The notes beneath the pieces were generated by a model. The model did not search any database. It saw nothing but the letters and a program-made list of their open reading frames with translations, and had not been told where the DNA came from. This document shows positions 41,903-50,162 of a stretch of DNA of 50,235 nucleotides, one piece after another. Position 1 is the stretch's first letter. Every line of letters begins with the position of its first letter. The position numbers and the translations under genes are program-made. The DNA lies in contig JAGWGN010000006.1 of assembly GCA_028867335.1 (NCBI GenBank), forward strand, positions 1 to 50,235, written 5' to 3'. This DNA is from Microcaldota archaeon (GTDB lineage Archaea; Micrarchaeota; Micrarchaeia; Micrarchaeales; CABMGC01).

Positions 41903-42712
41903 CTAAAGTCGAACAGAGGTGCACTCTACATGATTGCCCATTAGAAGGTTCTCGATAACTCTCGGCTTTGACGCATTTGCTATGTAGCCCTGCGCGCCTG
42001 TGCTTTTCACCATCCCATAAAGGGTCTCAAGCTTTGTCTTCATCCCACCTGTGACGTCAACCTTTTGGGCGCCTGAGGCACTGCTTGAGAGAATCGCATC
42101 GATGTTACTTGAATCCACAACCGGAATGAGCTTCGCAGAAGGATTTGTCCTAGGGTCCGAATCGAATACGCCGTCCATGTCCGTCCCGATTATTATCTTA
42201 TCCGGCTTTATCCCGCTTAAAAGAAACCTAAACACTTCCTCTGTTGAGGCGATGGAAATTCCCTGCCTGGAATCAGACATGCCATCGCCGTGTACTATTG
42301 GCATGGAGCCTGCATCAAGTGAGTTTCTAATCCCTTCCAGAGTTCCCCCAACAATCTTCTTGCCAGAGCTGTAGGCAAAGCTTGATGGGGTAAATGGATG
42401 TGGAGAGAGTTGTGCCTTGATGGCCGCATCGGTTATTAGCATATTTAGATTGTGCATGGCATTTTGGGTTTCGACAAATCCCTTCATGCTATCGGAATTT
42501 ATGATCCCCTCGTTTATGCGATACTTTTTAGCTGGGAAATGGCCGAACGAACCCCCACCGTGACCAAGTATGATCTGAAAATCCTTTGCCTCCCTTGCTA
42601 CCTGTATTTCTCCGAGCAGCCTTGAAATCTCCGCTTTTCGTGGGGTGGAGGGTTTTTGGGTGTCAGTTATGACGCTGCCACCAAGCTTGACAAAATAAAG
42701 CTCCTTTTTCAT
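41903..42712 (-). CDS. ipk: Isopentenyl phosphate kinase, copy 1
   Basis: Amino-acid-kinase-fold enzyme that phosphorylates isopentenyl phosphate to IPP in the alternative archaeal mevalonate pathway. 269 residues with FVKLGGSVIT at the N-terminus, LGHGGGSFGHFPAKKY containing the conserved catalytic His (about residue 58), VHGDGMSDSRQGISIASTEE, IIGTDMDGVFDSDP and DVTGGMKTKLETL. The ATG shares its A with the stop of the upstream 112-residue gene (TAATG), showing coupling. A second IPK homologue is at 46668-47471. Confidence 0.92.
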   Translation of the reverse strand: MKKELYFVKLGGSVITDTQKPSTPRKAEISRLLGEIQVAREAKDFQIILGHGGGSFGHFPAKKYRINEGIINSDSMKGFVETQNAMHNLNMLITDAAIKAQLSPHPFTPSSFAYSSGKKIVGGTLEGIRNSLDAGSMPIVHGDGMSDSRQGISIASTEEVFRFLLSGIKPDKIIIGTDMDGVFDSDPRTNPSAKLIPVVDSSNIDAILSSSASGAQKVDVTGGMKTKLETLYGMVKSTGAQGYIANASKPRVIENLLMGNHVECTSVRL

Positions 42713-43050
42713 TATTTTTCCTCCTGCGATTGCTTCTTTAGATTCTGGAATATGGCTTTTAGTGAAACCTCTAGAAAATTCTTTTCAGAATTGGTTAGCT
42801 TCAATCTCAAGTCGCTTTTTATGCTAGAGAGCGCAAAGCCTGTGTTTATGTTAGCCGTTCCATCCTCTGGCATAACACACAGAACGCTCTTTGTGTAGTC
42901 GAAGTTCGTCTTTTCAAGGATTCGCTTCTGCTCAGCATCGCTTAGCATCCTTGTGAGCAGCAGTTTGTCGCCCATATGGCTTACTTCATAGATCTTGCGT
43001 TCTAAAAGTAGCAGGCTTGAGTCAGTTCCACGCTGTACTACAATTTGCAT
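42712..43050 (-). CDS. Hypothetical protein (112 aa) coupled to IPK
   Basis: Begins MQIVVQRGTDSSLLLLERKI; then come 'GDKLLLTRMLSDAEQKRILE', 'SVLCVMPEDGTANINTGFAL' and a helical basic C-terminus. I do not recognise it. The ATG at 43050 is 27 nt from a TTAAATATG box, indicating a leaderless start, so the nine-residue-longer version is unlikely. It overlaps the IPK start by one base. Confidence 0.6.
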   Translation of the reverse strand: MQIVVQRGTDSSLLLLERKIYEVSHMGDKLLLTRMLSDAEQKRILEKTNFDYTKSVLCVMPEDGTANINTGFALSSIKSDLRLKLTNSEKNFLEVSLKAIFQNLKKQSQEEK

Positions 43051-43071
43051 AGCAAAACTTCTGAATCCCAT

Positions 43072-43082
43072 CATATTTAAGC
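43072..43082 (-). promoter_or_regulatory. TATA box of the hypothetical-IPK operon
   Basis: GCTTAAATATG on the - strand is centred 27 nt before the ATG at 43050, the spacing of a leaderless archaeal transcript. Confidence 0.45.
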
Positions 43083-43166
43083 CTTGACAGGCAATCGCAT
43101 ATTAGCGAAAATCCACGGAGTTTCATACCTTATCAATTTCGGCACCCAATAACAATCTAGATCAGC

Positions 43167-44252
43167 CTATAAACTGAGTAGCTTTTCAAGATTCTTCACC
43201 AACACATCATTTTTACCCTTGTCCTTTACGGTTACCCTTAGGAATCTTGGCCCGGCACCCCTTATCTGGCTTCCATCCCTAACTATAATCCCCTTCTTTG
43301 CAAGTTCCTCGAATATATCTTTGGCGTCAATCCTCTCATCCAGAATCTTTATGAAGAAAAAGTTAGTTTCGGAGGGGAATACATGGACGCCTTCTAACTT
43401 GCTTAATTTTCGATGGAAAATTCGCTTTTGCTCGAAGAATTCTTGGTACGCCCTTAGGTCGTTCTTATATTTGGAAAGTAACTCTTCAGCTACGCTAATT
43501 GCAATGCTATTTACAGACCAAGGAACTCTAAATTTCCTAATTTCGTCGACAATCTCTTGATTACCGATTCCCCATCCTAATCTCAATGATGGCACTCCAA
43601 AAAATTTGGACATACCATTTATCACAAACACAGGGTACTTGTTAACAAGACCTATATTCGAGTGCCTATTTTTCTTTTCGGTAAACCACAAATAATTCTC
43701 GTCTATCAGAAGTTTAATCCCTTCCTCCTTTGCAAGCTTTGCGAGTTCAAGCACCGAATTTTTAGAGTAGAGTTTGCCAGTAGGATTGTTCGGATTGCAC
43801 AAGAATATTGCGCTTGTTTTATTTGACACCGCATCTTTAATTTTGTCTAAATCGATATCAAAATCAGAGCCTAGACGAACAAATTTGTTTTTGATCCCGT
43901 ATTTTTTAGTGGCGACTTCGTAGCTACTATAGGTGGGAATGGGGATTATTACTTCCTCCCTGCAGATCGCCTGGGCGAAAAGGTAAATCAGTTCCTCAGA
44001 GCCGTTACCTACAATTATTTTACTTCTCAAGTCCCTCTTTCCCTGTGCGAGTATCTCGATTAACTTATAGGGATATTTTTGTGGATAGAGATGAAGTAAG
44101 TTAAATTTGCTTATTATTTTATGGGACTTTCTTGTCTGTATCTCTGAAACGGTGCTTGCGAAACTTATAACTTTCTTAATTGGGATACCGTACTTCTTAC
44201 TTATTGCCCATTCTATCTCGCCGCCATGAAGCTTTCCCAAATTTTCGCTCAT
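43167..44252 (-). CDS. PLP-dependent class I/II aminotransferase (HisC/CobD-like)
   Basis: 361 residues of aspartate-aminotransferase fold type I. LHGGEIEWAISKKYGIPIKK resembles the CobD/HisC opening. IIVGNGSEELIYLFAQA, PIPTYSSYEVATKKYG, IFLCNPNNPTGKLY (Asn-Pro-x-x-Pro-Thr-Gly), LLIDENYLWF (cofactor Asp), GMSKFFGVPSLRLGW with the Schiff-base Lys (about residue 220) and RGAGPRFLRVTV (carboxylate Arg) follow. It could be histidinol-phosphate aminotransferase, threonine-phosphate decarboxylase or an aromatic aminotransferase; no his or cob genes are nearby to decide. It is divergent from the isoprenoid operon. Confidence 0.85.
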   Translation of the reverse strand: MSENLGKLHGGEIEWAISKKYGIPIKKVISFASTVSEIQTRKSHKIISKFNLLHLYPQKYPYKLIEILAQGKRDLRSKIIVGNGSEELIYLFAQAICREEVIIPIPTYSSYEVATKKYGIKNKFVRLGSDFDIDLDKIKDAVSNKTSAIFLCNPNNPTGKLYSKNSVLELAKLAKEEGIKLLIDENYLWFTEKKNRHSNIGLVNKYPVFVINGMSKFFGVPSLRLGWGIGNQEIVDEIRKFRVPWSVNSIAISVAEELLSKYKNDLRAYQEFFEQKRIFHRKLSKLEGVHVFPSETNFFFIKILDERIDAKDIFEELAKKGIIVRDGSQIRGAGPRFLRVTVKDKGKNDVLVKNLEKLLSL

Positions 44253-44287
44253 TGATAAGGCACCTAATAAGCGAATACCGCGAAAGA

Positions 44288-44295
44288 ATATATAA
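44288..44295 (+). promoter_or_regulatory. TATA box of the fni operon
   Basis: ATATATAA is centred about 27 nt before the ATG at 44319, consistent with a leaderless first gene in a four-gene operon. Confidence 0.5.
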
Positions 44296-44318
44296 CTTAA
44301 TCTCCCATCTTTTCTTGT

Positions 44319-44789
44319 ATGCCATTAGCACAAAAAGATTTTAAAAATGCCAATACAGGCAAACTTAGGTTTGTGCCAGATGCGTTACCAGGGATAAACC
44401 TATCCGAAGTAGATATTAAGGCCAGGATCAAAATTAACGGCATATCTGTGGATACCGTGCCTCTTGCTATTGAAGTTTTAAACGAGAGTGAGGCGAGAGA
44501 TCTTAGCGTCAAAAAAAAACATCCTCTCTTTTATCAGAGAAAGGAGTGCCAGATAATTGTTGTTGAAGAGGGGAAGGTAAAAGCCAAAGAGAGTTTTGAG
44601 ATAGACAGAGAGGTATCAAACGGCCTCGACCTTGCAAAGTGCATAAGACTTGACCTTGAACCTTGCATAATCACAAGGGAGTTCCTGAAAGATTTTGAGA
44701 TCGTTAAAGAACAGCTGAAAATAGCAATGTTCCTTGTGAATGCAAAGAGCATCGCGGAGCTCAAAAAGTCAAGTGTATTTGTGGTTTAG
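44319..44789 (+). CDS. Hypothetical protein (156 aa), first gene of the isoprenoid operon
   Basis: Soluble protein with 'DIKARIKINGISVDTVPLAI' and 'KECQIIVVEEGKVKAKESFE' suggesting beta strands, then 'RLDLEPCIITREFLKDFEIV' and a helical C-terminus. I do not recognise the family. The stop TAG overlaps the GTG start of the IPP isomerase gene (TAGTG), so its product is made in step with that enzyme. A role connected with isoprenoid metabolism is inferred only from position. Confidence 0.6.
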   Translation: MPLAQKDFKNANTGKLRFVPDALPGINLSEVDIKARIKINGISVDTVPLAIEVLNESEARDLSVKKKHPLFYQRKECQIIVVEEGKVKAKESFEIDREVSNGLDLAKCIRLDLEPCIITREFLKDFEIVKEQLKIAMFLVNAKSIAELKKSSVFVV

Positions 44790-45916
44790 TGGAGAAGGTG
44801 AAAAAATTGCCAGACGAAGATATTGAATTCTCAAATGTCCAGTCTGTTGGAAACGAGACTAAATCCAGAAAGATTGAGCACGTGAAAGTCGCCCTCAACG
44901 TTGACGTACAGTACAAGCTTCTTACTACAATGTTCAATGATGTTACGCTTCTGCCAAATGGCAAGGAGGTTGATATCGACACGATTAAAACAGAAGCAAA
45001 ATTCTTGAGGAAAAATATAACTGCGCCCATTTTTGTTTCTGGGATGACTGGGGGGGATCAAAGGGTCGGAAAGATAAATTATGATATCGCAAGGGCCGTA
45101 AGCGAGCTGAAGCTTCCGATGGGTGTGGGTAGCCAGAGGGCGATGATTGAGGATAAAAATGTTGTAGAGACCTATGCGGTAAAACGCGAATATGATGTAA
45201 TCCTCCTGGGAAATATCGGGGCTGCGCAGGCGATAAATTACAAGGTGGAGCAGATTGTGGATATGCTCTCAAAGATCGACGCGGATGCGCTTTGTATACA
45301 CACCAACCCTGCCCAAGAAATTGCCCAGCCAGAGGGGGATATTAAGTTCAAGGGTGCACTTGAGGCAATTGAGAGGCTTGCGGATAATTTGGATCAGAAG
45401 GTAATAGTTAAGGAAGTGGGCAATGGGATTTCTAAAGAGGTGGCAAAGCGCCTTGCTCAGACTAATATATATGGGATGGATACGGGAGGCGCCGGAGGGA
45501 CGAATTGGGTTGCGATAGAGTTATATAGGGCTGGGAAGAGTGGCGAATACAAACACATCTTTAAAGAGTGGGGGCTTTCAACCGCCCAATCACTTCTTGA
45601 AATTAAGTCCGAGTTCAACGGATTTGTTACGGCAACTGGCGGGATAAGGACCGGGCTTGACTTAGTCAAGGCGGTGGTTCTTGGCGCTGACGCATGCGGT
45701 ATTGCAACGCCAATCATCCAAGCGCAGAGCACTGGCGGCAGCGACGGGATAAAGAGTTACCTTAACAACTTGATTTATGATTTCAAGCTTGAAATGGCAA
45801 AGCTTGGAGTTTCTGACATACAAGAATTGAAAGGCATCAAGTATAATCTGAGCGGCAGTCTCTACCGCATAGTGCAGCAAAGACTCTACAATAAACCGCT
45901 AGTGGAGTATCTTTGA
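44789..45916 (+). CDS. fni: Type 2 isopentenyl diphosphate isomerase
   Basis: FMN-dependent enzyme that interconverts IPP and DMAPP. 375 residues in a TIM barrel: APIFVSGMTGGDQRVGKIN (flavin/substrate loop), LPMGVGSQRAMIED, HTNPAQEIAQPEGD, VIVKEVGNGISKEVAKRL, GMDTGGAGGTNWVAIE and FVTATGGIRTGLDLVKAVVLGAD (phosphate-binding). The family-typical Gln and Glu near residue 180-190 are present. The start is GTG, overlapping the previous stop. The methyltransferase gene begins within its last codons or just after. Confidence 0.95.
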   Translation: MEKVKKLPDEDIEFSNVQSVGNETKSRKIEHVKVALNVDVQYKLLTTMFNDVTLLPNGKEVDIDTIKTEAKFLRKNITAPIFVSGMTGGDQRVGKINYDIARAVSELKLPMGVGSQRAMIEDKNVVETYAVKREYDVILLGNIGAAQAINYKVEQIVDMLSKIDADALCIHTNPAQEIAQPEGDIKFKGALEAIERLADNLDQKVIVKEVGNGISKEVAKRLAQTNIYGMDTGGAGGTNWVAIELYRAGKSGEYKHIFKEWGLSTAQSLLEIKSEFNGFVTATGGIRTGLDLVKAVVLGADACGIATPIIQAQSTGGSDGIKSYLNNLIYDFKLEMAKLGVSDIQELKGIKYNLSGSLYRIVQQRLYNKPLVEYL

Positions 45917-45930
45917 GGTTGGATTTGAAA

Positions 45931-46671
45931 ATGGAAAAGATGTATGGGCAATTTGCGGAGTATTTCGATGAGTTATTTGCTTACAAAGATTATCCAAAAG
46001 AAGCAAGGTTTATCGAGTGGGCGGTAACGAAGAAAAGGAGCAAAGGGAATAATCTACTTGACATAGGCTGTGGAAGCGGAACACACCTAAACTTGCTTAG
46101 GAAAAGATACAATATATTTGGGATAGACAAGAGTAGCCAGATGATAAAGATTGCAAGGCAGAAAGTGAAAGGAGGTAAGTTCTTCGTGAAAGACATGAAG
46201 ACCTTTTCACTCAATCACAGATTTGACACAATAATCTGCATGTTTAGCGCAATAAACTACAATCTTAACTACTCTGAACTAGAGTCTTCACTGAAAAGAA
46301 TGCGAGACCATCTCAATAGTGGGGGAGTCTTAATTTTTGATCTTTACAACAATACCGACACTTACAAACCCGATACTGTAAGAGTTCGAACTCTTCGTAA
46401 GAAAAATCTGGATTTGGCCGTAATCTCTCAACCAAAGGTAACCGGGACCGAGTATAAAATAGGATATATTTACCTTGCCAAGCGCGACGGCAAAACCGAG
46501 CTGTTCATAGACGATCATGTGAGGGGGATCTTTGAGGTTTCGAAGGTCTATGCACTTATGAAGCGTCTTGGGTTTAAGACAAAAATATACGGGGATTATT
46601 CAAGCCGTGCCTGGAGGAAAGGTAAAAGTTCGATGCCATTGTTTGTGGGAATTAAACAGGTACATAGATGA
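45931..46671 (+). CDS. Class I SAM-dependent methyltransferase in isoprenoid operon
   Basis: 246 residues. Motif I is LLDIGCGSGTHLNLL (about residues 42-56), then IFGIDKSSQMIKIARQK, FDTIICMFSAINYNL and a GGVLIFDLYNN strand, the layout of small-molecule methyltransferases. The C-terminal part is beta-rich with KIGYIYLAKRDGKTELFID. The ATG at 45931 is favoured; a TTG at 45913 overlaps the fni stop. The final ATGA overlaps the second IPK start. A product of isoprenoid metabolism is a reasonable substrate guess, on position alone. Confidence 0.82.
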   Translation: MEKMYGQFAEYFDELFAYKDYPKEARFIEWAVTKKRSKGNNLLDIGCGSGTHLNLLRKRYNIFGIDKSSQMIKIARQKVKGGKFFVKDMKTFSLNHRFDTIICMFSAINYNLNYSELESSLKRMRDHLNSGGVLIFDLYNNTDTYKPDTVRVRTLRKKNLDLAVISQPKVTGTEYKIGYIYLAKRDGKTELFIDDHVRGIFEVSKVYALMKRLGFKTKIYGDYSSRAWRKGKSSMPLFVGIKQVHR

Positions 46672-47471
46672 AGCACAAAAACCTGTATTTTCTGAAGTTG
46701 GGCGGAAGTGTAATAACACACCAAAACATAGAAAATTCGGCCGATATGTTAGAAATTTCCCGTTTGTTAAAGGAAGTGAAGAGTGGGATTGGAGATTTTG
46801 ATTTGGTTTTGGGCCACGGCAGCGGCTCCTTCGGACATATTGCATCAAACAGGTATAACCTAGCCGCTGGTTTCACGAATATCCAAAGTAGAATTGGAAC
46901 TTCAATCGCTCAAGATGTACATGCAAAGCTTCATCGTATAGTTATCGAGCGGATGCTTGATTTTAAAATGCTGCCTTCTTCTTTTGCCCCATCAAACTGC
47001 GCTCTGACCAAGAAAGGCAAAATAATAAGCTGGAATCTAGGCCCAATAAAACAAAGTTTGGATCTGGGGTTCATTCCTGTAACTTATGGAGACATAATAT
47101 TGGACAGAGAGAAAGGTGTGTCTGATCTGTCTACTGAGGAGGTATTTAGATTTCTAGGACAAAAGCTCAGGCCCTCAAAAATAATCGTAGGCACTAATAT
47201 TGATGGGCTTTACACCGGAGATCCTAACTTGAATAAGGATGCGGAGTTGGTCAGGGAGGTTAACAGAGGAAACATCAAGAAAGTGTTGAAATTCGCTGGC
47301 GGCTCAAGAAAGATAGATACCACAGGAGGAATGAGAAGCAAACTTCTCTCTTTATATGAAACTTCGAGAGTCAGTGGTGCAGAGTGTTACATAGTTAATG
47401 CAAAAAAGAAGAATAGAGTATACGACATACTTCGTGGAAAAAAGGGCGACTGGACCAGAATTTGCTACTAA
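46668..47471 (+). CDS. Isopentenyl phosphate kinase homologue, copy 2
   Basis: 267 residues, clearly paralogous to copy 1: FLKLGGSVITHQ, LGHGSGSFGHIASNRY with the conserved His, LSTEEVFRFLGQKLRPSKIIVGTNIDGLYTGDP (in parts) and DTTGGMRSKLLSL. Differences include GSG for GGG in the first glycine loop, and TYGDIILDREKGVSDL in place of the usual loop. It could be a true IPK or a kinase for a modified or longer prenyl phosphate. It is last in the operon, with an ATGA overlap to the methyltransferase. Confidence 0.85.
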   Translation: MKHKNLYFLKLGGSVITHQNIENSADMLEISRLLKEVKSGIGDFDLVLGHGSGSFGHIASNRYNLAAGFTNIQSRIGTSIAQDVHAKLHRIVIERMLDFKMLPSSFAPSNCALTKKGKIISWNLGPIKQSLDLGFIPVTYGDIILDREKGVSDLSTEEVFRFLGQKLRPSKIIVGTNIDGLYTGDPNLNKDAELVREVNRGNIKKVLKFAGGSRKIDTTGGMRSKLLSLYETSRVSGAECYIVNAKKKNRVYDILRGKKGDWTRICY

Positions 47472-47472
47472 A

Positions 47473-47500
47473 CTAGGTCAATGTAATTTTTTCTACCTAG
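47473..47500 (+). terminator. Possible terminator hairpin after the second IPK gene
   Basis: CTAGGT at 47473-47478 pairs with ACCTAG at 47495-47500, enclosing a loop with a run of six T. It lies just after the IPK stop and before the convergent gene ending at 47557, so it could serve either direction. The stem is short. Confidence 0.25.
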
Positions 47501-47556
47501 CTCGTTCGATTTGGTCATCTCGCACAGAGAGGGCAAGGGTAGACAAAGAAGAGCAG

Positions 47557-48072
47557 CTACGCGACTATCTTACGTTTTGGCTTAGGGATGGGCAGGGCTA
47601 CATCCCCGGAGATGTAGAAGAACCCCTTGCTCTCATACCTTGAGATCGCCTCCTCCCGGCTAATGGAAGAGAAGGAGCTTCTCGGGGTCACAAGCTTCCA
47701 CACGCCGATCTGCGCGCCTAGCGCGAGCAGCTGGTAGGTCTCGTACTTATCAAGCCCGCAGCTTCTTGCGAACTTGACTGGGTCGATTCCGTCCGCAAGC
47801 GCCTTTTTGTGGGGATAGTTAGACATTATCTCCCGGATCATCGGGGAATACATCCTGGCGATGTCGAGGTTGACCTTGACATCGATGTATAGAACGTCCA
47901 CCATTCTCTCGTTTGGCGCAAGCTTTGCGTCATTGGTGTGGGGAAGGGAGGTAAATACCATCTTGTCCCTTTGAATGAGCGAGATTGCCCTGTTATCGTA
48001 GGCCTCTGTAGAATCAGCGATTATCTGCGCAAGCAAACCTGAATATGTCTCAATAAACTCCTGCGTCCGCAT
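47557..48072 (-). CDS. Hypothetical protein (171 aa)
   Basis: Soluble protein with 'ERMVDVLYIDVKVNLDIARM', 'PVKFARSCGLDKYETYQLLA' (helix-turn-helix-like spacing) and 'GVWKLVTPRSSFSSISREEA'. The C-terminus is basic (IPKPKRKIVA). I do not recognise the family. CGGTGCACAA precedes the ATG. It may be cotranscribed with the 125-residue gene upstream, 66 bases away. Confidence 0.55.
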   Translation of the reverse strand: MRTQEFIETYSGLLAQIIADSTEAYDNRAISLIQRDKMVFTSLPHTNDAKLAPNERMVDVLYIDVKVNLDIARMYSPMIREIMSNYPHKKALADGIDPVKFARSCGLDKYETYQLLALGAQIGVWKLVTPRSSFSSISREEAISRYESKGFFYISGDVALPIPKPKRKIVA

Positions 48073-48138
48073 TTGTGCACCGATATACTCTTCTTTTTAC
48101 CTTATTATAGCTTGGGTGCAGGTTCGCCTATGCCCAAA

Positions 48139-48516
48139 TCAGACGGATCTGCACTGTGCCTTCATCACTACCAGTTCGTAGAAGTCCTTATCCGACTGGG
48201 AGAACCCCATCACCGTCATCCTGTGAAGTACGCTTGCATCCAGGGTCTTCTCCGCCTCCTTGAGCGCCTCTTCCACCCTCCCCAGCACCCTTGAATTGGG
48301 GGTGTTTTCATCAACCATTATCGTCCTTATTGCGGCAAAACCCTCCTCTCTGCCGCTCTTTACCTTGTAGATCTCAACATTCCAGAGGCCGTCCTTTGTC
48401 TTGGCCCCGGGATTTAGGAACTGAGTAACGTTCCAGTGCCTTCCGTCCTGGTCGCGAATCCCATTTCTCTTCAGTAGCTCAAAATTCTTGGATACATTGA
48501 CTTGTGCAAAACTCAT
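48139..48516 (-). CDS. Hypothetical protein (125 aa)
   Basis: Begins MSFAQVNVSKNFELLKRNGI; then 'DGRHWNVTQFLNPGAKTKDG', 'EEGFAAIRTIMVDENTPNSR' and 'TVMGFSQSDKDFYELVVMKA' suggest a mixed alpha/beta fold. I chose the ATG at 48516 because GTGATC stands two bases before it; a longer frame to 48591 starts inside the TTTAAATGG promoter box. No family recognised. Confidence 0.55.
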   Translation of the reverse strand: MSFAQVNVSKNFELLKRNGIRDQDGRHWNVTQFLNPGAKTKDGLWNVEIYKVKSGREEGFAAIRTIMVDENTPNSRVLGRVEEALKEAEKTLDASVLHRMTVMGFSQSDKDFYELVVMKAQCRSV

Positions 48517-48627
48517 GCGATCACTTACTGCAAAAATCACAGACTGTAAGAGATCTGTTGCCTCTTCCCATTTAAAAGGCTTATTCATCAATCGTTTGGA
48601 TAAAATAAGCGATTTTGATAGGGAAAA

Positions 48628-49218
48628 TCAGATCCTTCCTCTCACAAGGCTTATCCCCACGACAAATGCCCAGATCAGTTCGGTGTAGAAAAGGATCTCT
48701 TCGATTCCTCCGTGTCCCAGGGGAAGATTAACGTGAAGTCCGATCATGTTCATAACTGAGAGCAGCAGAACGAGGAGCGAGAGAAGCCCTGTTGCAAGCG
48801 AGTAGTAGGAAAGTGGCCTTTTGAAAACCTTCGTGAAGCAAAGTGCGAGCACCGATATTGAACCGAATACAATCAGCGCTGAGATTATGTGGGGAGCACC
48901 AGTGGTCTCTGGAAATGTGCCTACCCCGATTCCGCCGATTGCAGCTATGAAAAATCCTAGCGCCGAGTACTTTCGACCTGACTTGAATAGGAGGTAAGAC
49001 GCAGCGATTACCAGAAGACCAAATAGCTGTATTGCAGGATTGAAGATCGCCGATGTTGCTCCGACACCGAGGTCGCTTATGTAATTGTTGTTTAGGCTGT
49101 AGTTAGGATAAAAATGCTGGGCAAGGAGCACGAAAAAGACAAGCTCTGCGGCTGCAAGCATGAGGGTCATGCCGGCATTCCTAGAGAATTTTTCCACTAC
49201 CTCTTTTTTCATATGCAT
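48628..49218 (-). CDS. DUF998 family membrane protein
   Basis: 196 residues with six hydrophobic helices. The 'YSLNNNYISDLGVGATSAIF' segment after helix 1 and 'IAAIGGIGVGTFPETTGAPH' after helix 3 match the DUF998 pattern (N-x-x-S-D-L-G and a G-x-F-P-E motif). The function of the family is unknown. Two ATGs (49218 and 49212) are possible. It is divergent from the AT-rich membrane gene at 49352. Confidence 0.85.
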   Translation of the reverse strand: MHMKKEVVEKFSRNAGMTLMLAAAELVFFVLLAQHFYPNYSLNNNYISDLGVGATSAIFNPAIQLFGLLVIAASYLLFKSGRKYSALGFFIAAIGGIGVGTFPETTGAPHIISALIVFGSISVLALCFTKVFKRPLSYYSLATGLLSLLVLLLSVMNMIGLHVNLPLGHGGIEEILFYTELIWAFVVGISLVRGRI

Positions 49219-49351
49219 GCTATTAATTCTATATGTGGATATATTAAACTTGCTAGAGAAGTATTTCCCAATATTTTAAATTCTTTTTAGACACCAAATT
49301 TATACCACTAATTATATTAATAATCTGAGATCTAATAGGTATCGAATAAAA

Positions 49352-49954
49352 ATGGGAACAATAGATACGATAAAAAAATATCTAGATAGAGATAGGATAA
49401 TAATTTGGACAGTAGTTACCCTATTTATTGCAACAGCAATTTTAGAGAACTTAAATTATGTGTCCCATGTTCAAGGACAGGTAATATTTCTCTCAATATC
49501 AGTACTTTACTTTATTTATGCGTTATATGCAATAATAGAACGCAGAACTAAAAATAAAGCCCCGACATCTCTTTTGTACTTCTTGTTTTTACTTGCAGTT
49601 ACCGGATCGATAGCATATTATACTGCCCAAATTATAAATCCAAGTTCAATAGATGCAACGGTATTGGAACAAATAAGTTATAATTTTGTAATCGTATCGA
49701 GCATATTGATTGCTGCAATAACTATATGGAAAAGACCACACAGATATATATTGGAACATACGGTATTTGCTGCTGCAATCATAATACTCATTTCTTTTGC
49801 ATCACTCATATTTTTAGCACTTGGACCAACAGGCGTTACTTCAATATTCGATACACCCATCGCACAACTTACTTTTGTAATTACACAATTCATATTATCA
49901 ATTATAGTATTTTCAATAGTATTTAGCAAACTTGGAGATAGAGAGCAGGAGTAA
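49352..49954 (+). CDS. AT-rich multi-pass membrane protein (200 aa), unknown
   Basis: Six hydrophobic helices separated by short loops; the only long polar stretches are the N-terminus (TIKKYLDRDR) and the loop ERRTKNKAP. I do not recognise a family. Base composition is strongly AT-biased compared with the core genes to the left, as in the gene at 17745. An AATTTATACC box lies about 50 nt upstream. The following 200 bases hold no gene that I can see. Confidence 0.6.
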   Translation: MGTIDTIKKYLDRDRIIIWTVVTLFIATAILENLNYVSHVQGQVIFLSISVLYFIYALYAIIERRTKNKAPTSLLYFLFLLAVTGSIAYYTAQIINPSSIDATVLEQISYNFVIVSSILIAAITIWKRPHRYILEHTVFAAAIIILISFASLIFLALGPTGVTSIFDTPIAQLTFVITQFILSIIVFSIVFSKLGDREQE

Positions 49955-50162
49955 CTCTAATGACGATCTATGAATTTTTAGGATTTTTTTCGATTACTTT
50001 AACAACAGATCTATCGAAATTAAAATTTTCTAATTCCGCCATATTCTCTTAAAATTTTACAATTTTTAATTGTTTCCCGAGATTCTATCCAACAGGTAGG
50101 CAAGAACATAAAAGAAACAAAAAAGAATTTGTTGCTGGGAGTCAATCTCTGAGAAGTAGGAT

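Noticed and set aside
41903-47471. Two IPK genes as an assembly duplication
   Set aside because: The copies differ throughout, lie on opposite strands and have different neighbours.
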